Shown piece by piece: positions 3,975 to 5,874 of a stretch of 5,874 bases of DNA. The DNA is from Candidatus Hermodarchaeota archaeon (lineage in GTDB: Archaea > Asgardarchaeota > Hermodarchaeia > Hermodarchaeales > Hermodarchaeaceae). The notes below the pieces were generated by a model, which was given only the letters and a program-made list of their open reading frames with translations, had not been told where the DNA came from and ran no database searches. How positions within the stretch are numbered: position 1 is the first letter of the stretch; each line of letters starts with the position of its first letter. The DNA lies in NCBI GenBank assembly GCA_016840185.1, contig JAEOSV010000180.1, forward strand, positions 1-5,874, given 5' to 3'. The position numbers were made by a program, and so were the translations under genes.

Positions 3975-5874
3975 ATGAGAAGATATCCAATTTTTTTGAT
4001 AATGCTTGGCGTAGTACTTTTCACATCCCAAGTGATGATCTTTCCCATCTTCCCAGTGACACAAACTCTCGCAAATCTGGAGCCAAGAATGTCTGGAACT
4101 CCAGCAGTGTACTCGGTCCCTCTTCCAGCTGCCCAAGATCCCGTCTGGTTCACAACCTATGGTTTTCAATACCGTGATAACGCATATTGTGTTATTGAAG
4201 CAAGTGGTGGCGGGTTTGTCCTAAGTGGATACGTCGATTATGGATTGGGAGGTCAACAAGATTTCTTCATCCTTCGTGTAGATACCAATGGCAATCAGAT
4301 ATGGAACAGCACTTTCAATACGCCTCAAGGTTCAACCGCTTATCGTGTCATCGAATTGAGTACCGGTGGTTATGTTGCCGCTGGAAATGTCAGGAATGGT
4401 CCTGGGATTCTTGATTATGATACCTGGGTAATTCATGTTGACGCTTCAGGGAATCACGTCTGGAACCAAACCTTTGGGCGTCCTTCGGGACGGGAAAGCT
4501 GTTTTGATCTCATTGAGGTAAGTACTGGCGGTGTCTTACTTGCCAGTTATACAGACATGTATGCCACACCAGGTCAACTGGATATGTGGCTTATTCGCCT
4601 TGACGCCGCTGGAAACCACTTATGGAATCAAACCTATGGTGGAGCCGGAGATGATTACGGGCACTCTGTTGTCGAAACCAGTGGTGGTGACTTTGTGTTC
4701 CTTGGAATTACAGATAGCTTTGGTGCAGGTCGAAAAGATGCCTGGTTAGTAAAGACCGATAGTGTGGGCAATCATCTCTGGAATATGACCTACGGTGGAC
4801 CTCTCAACGACACAGCCTTTCTTTTAACAGAAGTTAGTGGTGGCGGGTTTGCCTTTTGTGGGAACACCTTCAGTTATGGGGCTGGTCTCGAAGATGGTTG
4901 GTTGGTACGCGTAGACGCCGCTGGAAACCACCTATGGAATCAATCCTATGGTGGCCCTGAATATGAAACACTCAATGACCTAGTTGAACTTTCGGGTGGT
5001 GGCTATGCTCTCGTTGGGCATACTCGAACTTATGGCGCAGGGAACTGGGATATATGGGTGGTGCGGACGGACGCCACGGGTAATCTCTTATGGCACCATC
5101 CCTATGGGGGCATCAATTATGATTTGGGATATTCGATTATCGAATTAACAACTGGCGGGTTTATGTTCTGTGGAGCAACACAGGCCTACGGCGCAGGTCA
5201 CTATGATATCTGGCTCGTCCACATCCCAGATCCGGACATTTGGTGGGTCACCGAACCCAGTAACCAAATCCGCGAGTTTGGATCTACATTTAGCTATGAC
5301 ACCGACGCCTCCGCGTTAACCAGTATCGACGACTACTGGCTCAATGACACGACAACCTTTGCCATCGACGTGACTGGATTAGTCACTAATACCACACCGG
5401 CTGCGGTGGACATCTATAAGTTACAATTGTGGGCCAATGATACGTTGGACAATCGCATCAACGCCAATATCTCCATCACTATTGAAGCAGCAGCTCCACC
5501 TGCCTGGGTGCAAACGCCTACCGACCAAGGCCTTGAGTTGGGGCAGGACCTAAGTTACGATTTAAGTGCCACGGATCGTTCGGGGCTCGACACCTGGTGG
5601 ATTAACGACACGACAAATTTCGCCATTGACACATCGGGTCTAATCACGAATGCCATCTCACTCGGAGTCGGAGGATATGGAATCTTAGTGTCTGTCAACG
5701 ATACACTTGGACATATTCAAAGTGCCAGTTTCACCGTAGCCGTGACAGATACCACCGATCCTGTGTTTACTACTACTCAGACAAGTTGGGACTTTCCTTT
5801 TGGAACCAATGTCACGGGTGTCACCATAGTAGCGACGGACCTTGACGGGATTGATCATTGGACTATCTCTGATA
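3975..5874 (+). CDS. Large exported seven-bladed beta-propeller and Ig/cadherin-like repeat protein, 5' part (runs off the window)
   Basis: The frame is open from ATG 3975 to the last base: 633 codons and no stop, so the C-terminus is missing. Residues 1-30 form a signal peptide (basic MRRY, then a long hydrophobic core). After a short linker come seven repeats starting at residues 61, 113, 166, 220, 272, 324 and 376. They share the pattern YGG..D....V.E.SGGGF...G.T...GAG..D.WLVR.D..GN.LWN. They are spaced 52-54 residues apart and are best read as seven four-stranded propeller blades. From about residue 421 follow Ig/cadherin-like units at 421-507 and 508-595, sharing W-x-N-D-T-T-x-F-A-I-D and G-L-x-T-N, and the start of a third at 596. 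Proteins built like this are usually surface-exposed binding or adhesion proteins; no ligand or enzyme motif is visible. More Ig-like units and a C-terminal membrane anchor would be expected beyond the window. A TATA element and a purine-rich ribosome site support the start. Confidence 0.85.
   Translation, partial: MRRYPIFLIMLGVVLFTSQVMIFPIFPVTQTLANLEPRMSGTPAVYSVPLPAAQDPVWFTTYGFQYRDNAYCVIEASGGGFVLSGYVDYGLGGQQDFFILRVDTNGNQIWNSTFNTPQGSTAYRVIELSTGGYVAAGNVRNGPGILDYDTWVIHVDASGNHVWNQTFGRPSGRESCFDLIEVSTGGVLLASYTDMYATPGQLDMWLIRLDAAGNHLWNQTYGGAGDDYGHSVVETSGGDFVFLGITDSFGAGRKDAWLVKTDSVGNHLWNMTYGGPLNDTAFLLTEVSGGGFAFCGNTFSYGAGLEDGWLVRVDAAGNHLWNQSYGGPEYETLNDLVELSGGGYALVGHTRTYGAGNWDIWVVRTDATGNLLWHHPYGGINYDLGYSIIELTTGGFMFCGATQAYGAGHYDIWLVHIPDPDIWWVTEPSNQIREFGSTFSYDTDASALTSIDDYWLNDTTTFAIDVTGLVTNTTPAAVDIYKLQLWANDTLDNRINANISITIEAAAPPAWVQTPTDQGLELGQDLSYDLSATDRSGLDTWWINDTTNFAIDTSGLITNAISLGVGGYGILVSVNDTLGHIQSASFTVAVTDTTDPVFTTTQTSWDFPFGTNVTGVTIVATDLDGIDHWTISD
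4155..5234 (+). repeat. Seven tandem propeller-blade repeats of about 156 bases
   Basis: Blade starts, taken at the T/S/P-Y/F-G position, are 4155, 4311, 4470, 4632, 4788, 4944 and 5100. The intervals are 156, 159, 162, 156, 156 and 156 bases. The last blade lacks the closing GN.LWN and ends in HIPDPDIWW, which passes into the Ig-like region. Seven units fit a closed ring. Blades 3 to 6 are the most alike at the DNA level, and blades 1 to 3 are more diverged. Confidence 0.85.
5235..5874 (+). repeat. Ig/cadherin-like repeats, at least two complete and one partial
   Basis: Unit 1 spans 5235-5495 (87 codons), unit 2 spans 5496-5759 (88 codons), and unit 3 begins at 5760 and is cut by the window end. 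Units 1 and 2 share YWLNDTTTFAID/WWINDTTNFAID, then VTGLVTN/TSGLITN, then a WANDTL/VNDTL strand. Unit 3 begins with a similar 'DPVF' strand and reaches HWTISD, in line with the Y/W-W-L/I-N-D position of the earlier units. They are putative Ig-like folds of the kind found in archaeal and bacterial surface proteins. Confidence 0.7.

Noticed and set aside
3887..4169. Two minus-strand open frames of 83 and 88 codons
   Set aside because: They overlap the promoter, signal peptide and first propeller blade of the large plus-strand gene, and their translations look like antisense shadows.
4531..4749. Plus-strand open frame of 72 codons inside the propeller region
   Set aside because: It is an alternative frame of the repeat-encoding gene, whose 633-codon frame shows clear protein-level periodicity.

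Overview
The window looks archaeal. Most genes have an AT-rich TATA-like box about 25-40 bases before the start codon, leaders are short or absent, and some starts have a GGAGG/AAGGTGG-type ribosome site while others have none. The gene content (a secreted membrane-anchored Ntn hydrolase, a DUF4332-type helix-hairpin-helix protein, a large exported beta-propeller plus Ig-like repeat protein) resembles what is common in Asgard archaea, perhaps Thorarchaeota-like. That placement is inference from style and content; no marker gene is present.

Layout from left to right. Bases 1-102 are probably a promoter region. A DinB-fold protein (103-627, +) runs tail-to-tail into a small two-helix membrane protein (928-662, -). 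The small gene diverges from a class I SAM-dependent methyltransferase (1027-1833, +), and one near-palindromic TATA element around 971-980 could serve both. A secreted, C-terminally anchored Ntn-hydrolase-like protein (1913-3040, +) follows. Its stop codon overlaps the stop of a convergent gene (3747-3037, -), which joins a recombinase-type core-binding domain to helix-hairpin-helix repeats and must start at a non-ATG codon. Bases 3748-3974 are a divergent intergenic region with a bulged hairpin and promoter elements.

The last third (3975 to the window end, +) is one long open frame with no stop in the window: a signal peptide, seven beta-propeller blades of about 52 residues, then Ig/cadherin-like repeats of about 88 residues. 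It is the 5' part of a large surface protein. It shows a near-identical 41-base segment repeated exactly two blades apart, and N-glycosylation sequons at almost every blade junction.

The genes do not form an obvious pathway. Two products act outside the membrane (Ntn hydrolase, propeller protein), one sits in it (two-helix protein), and three appear cytoplasmic (DinB-like, methyltransferase, HhH protein). Orientation changes nearly gene by gene, so most are probably transcribed singly. I see no RNA gene, CRISPR array, insertion sequence or defence operon.
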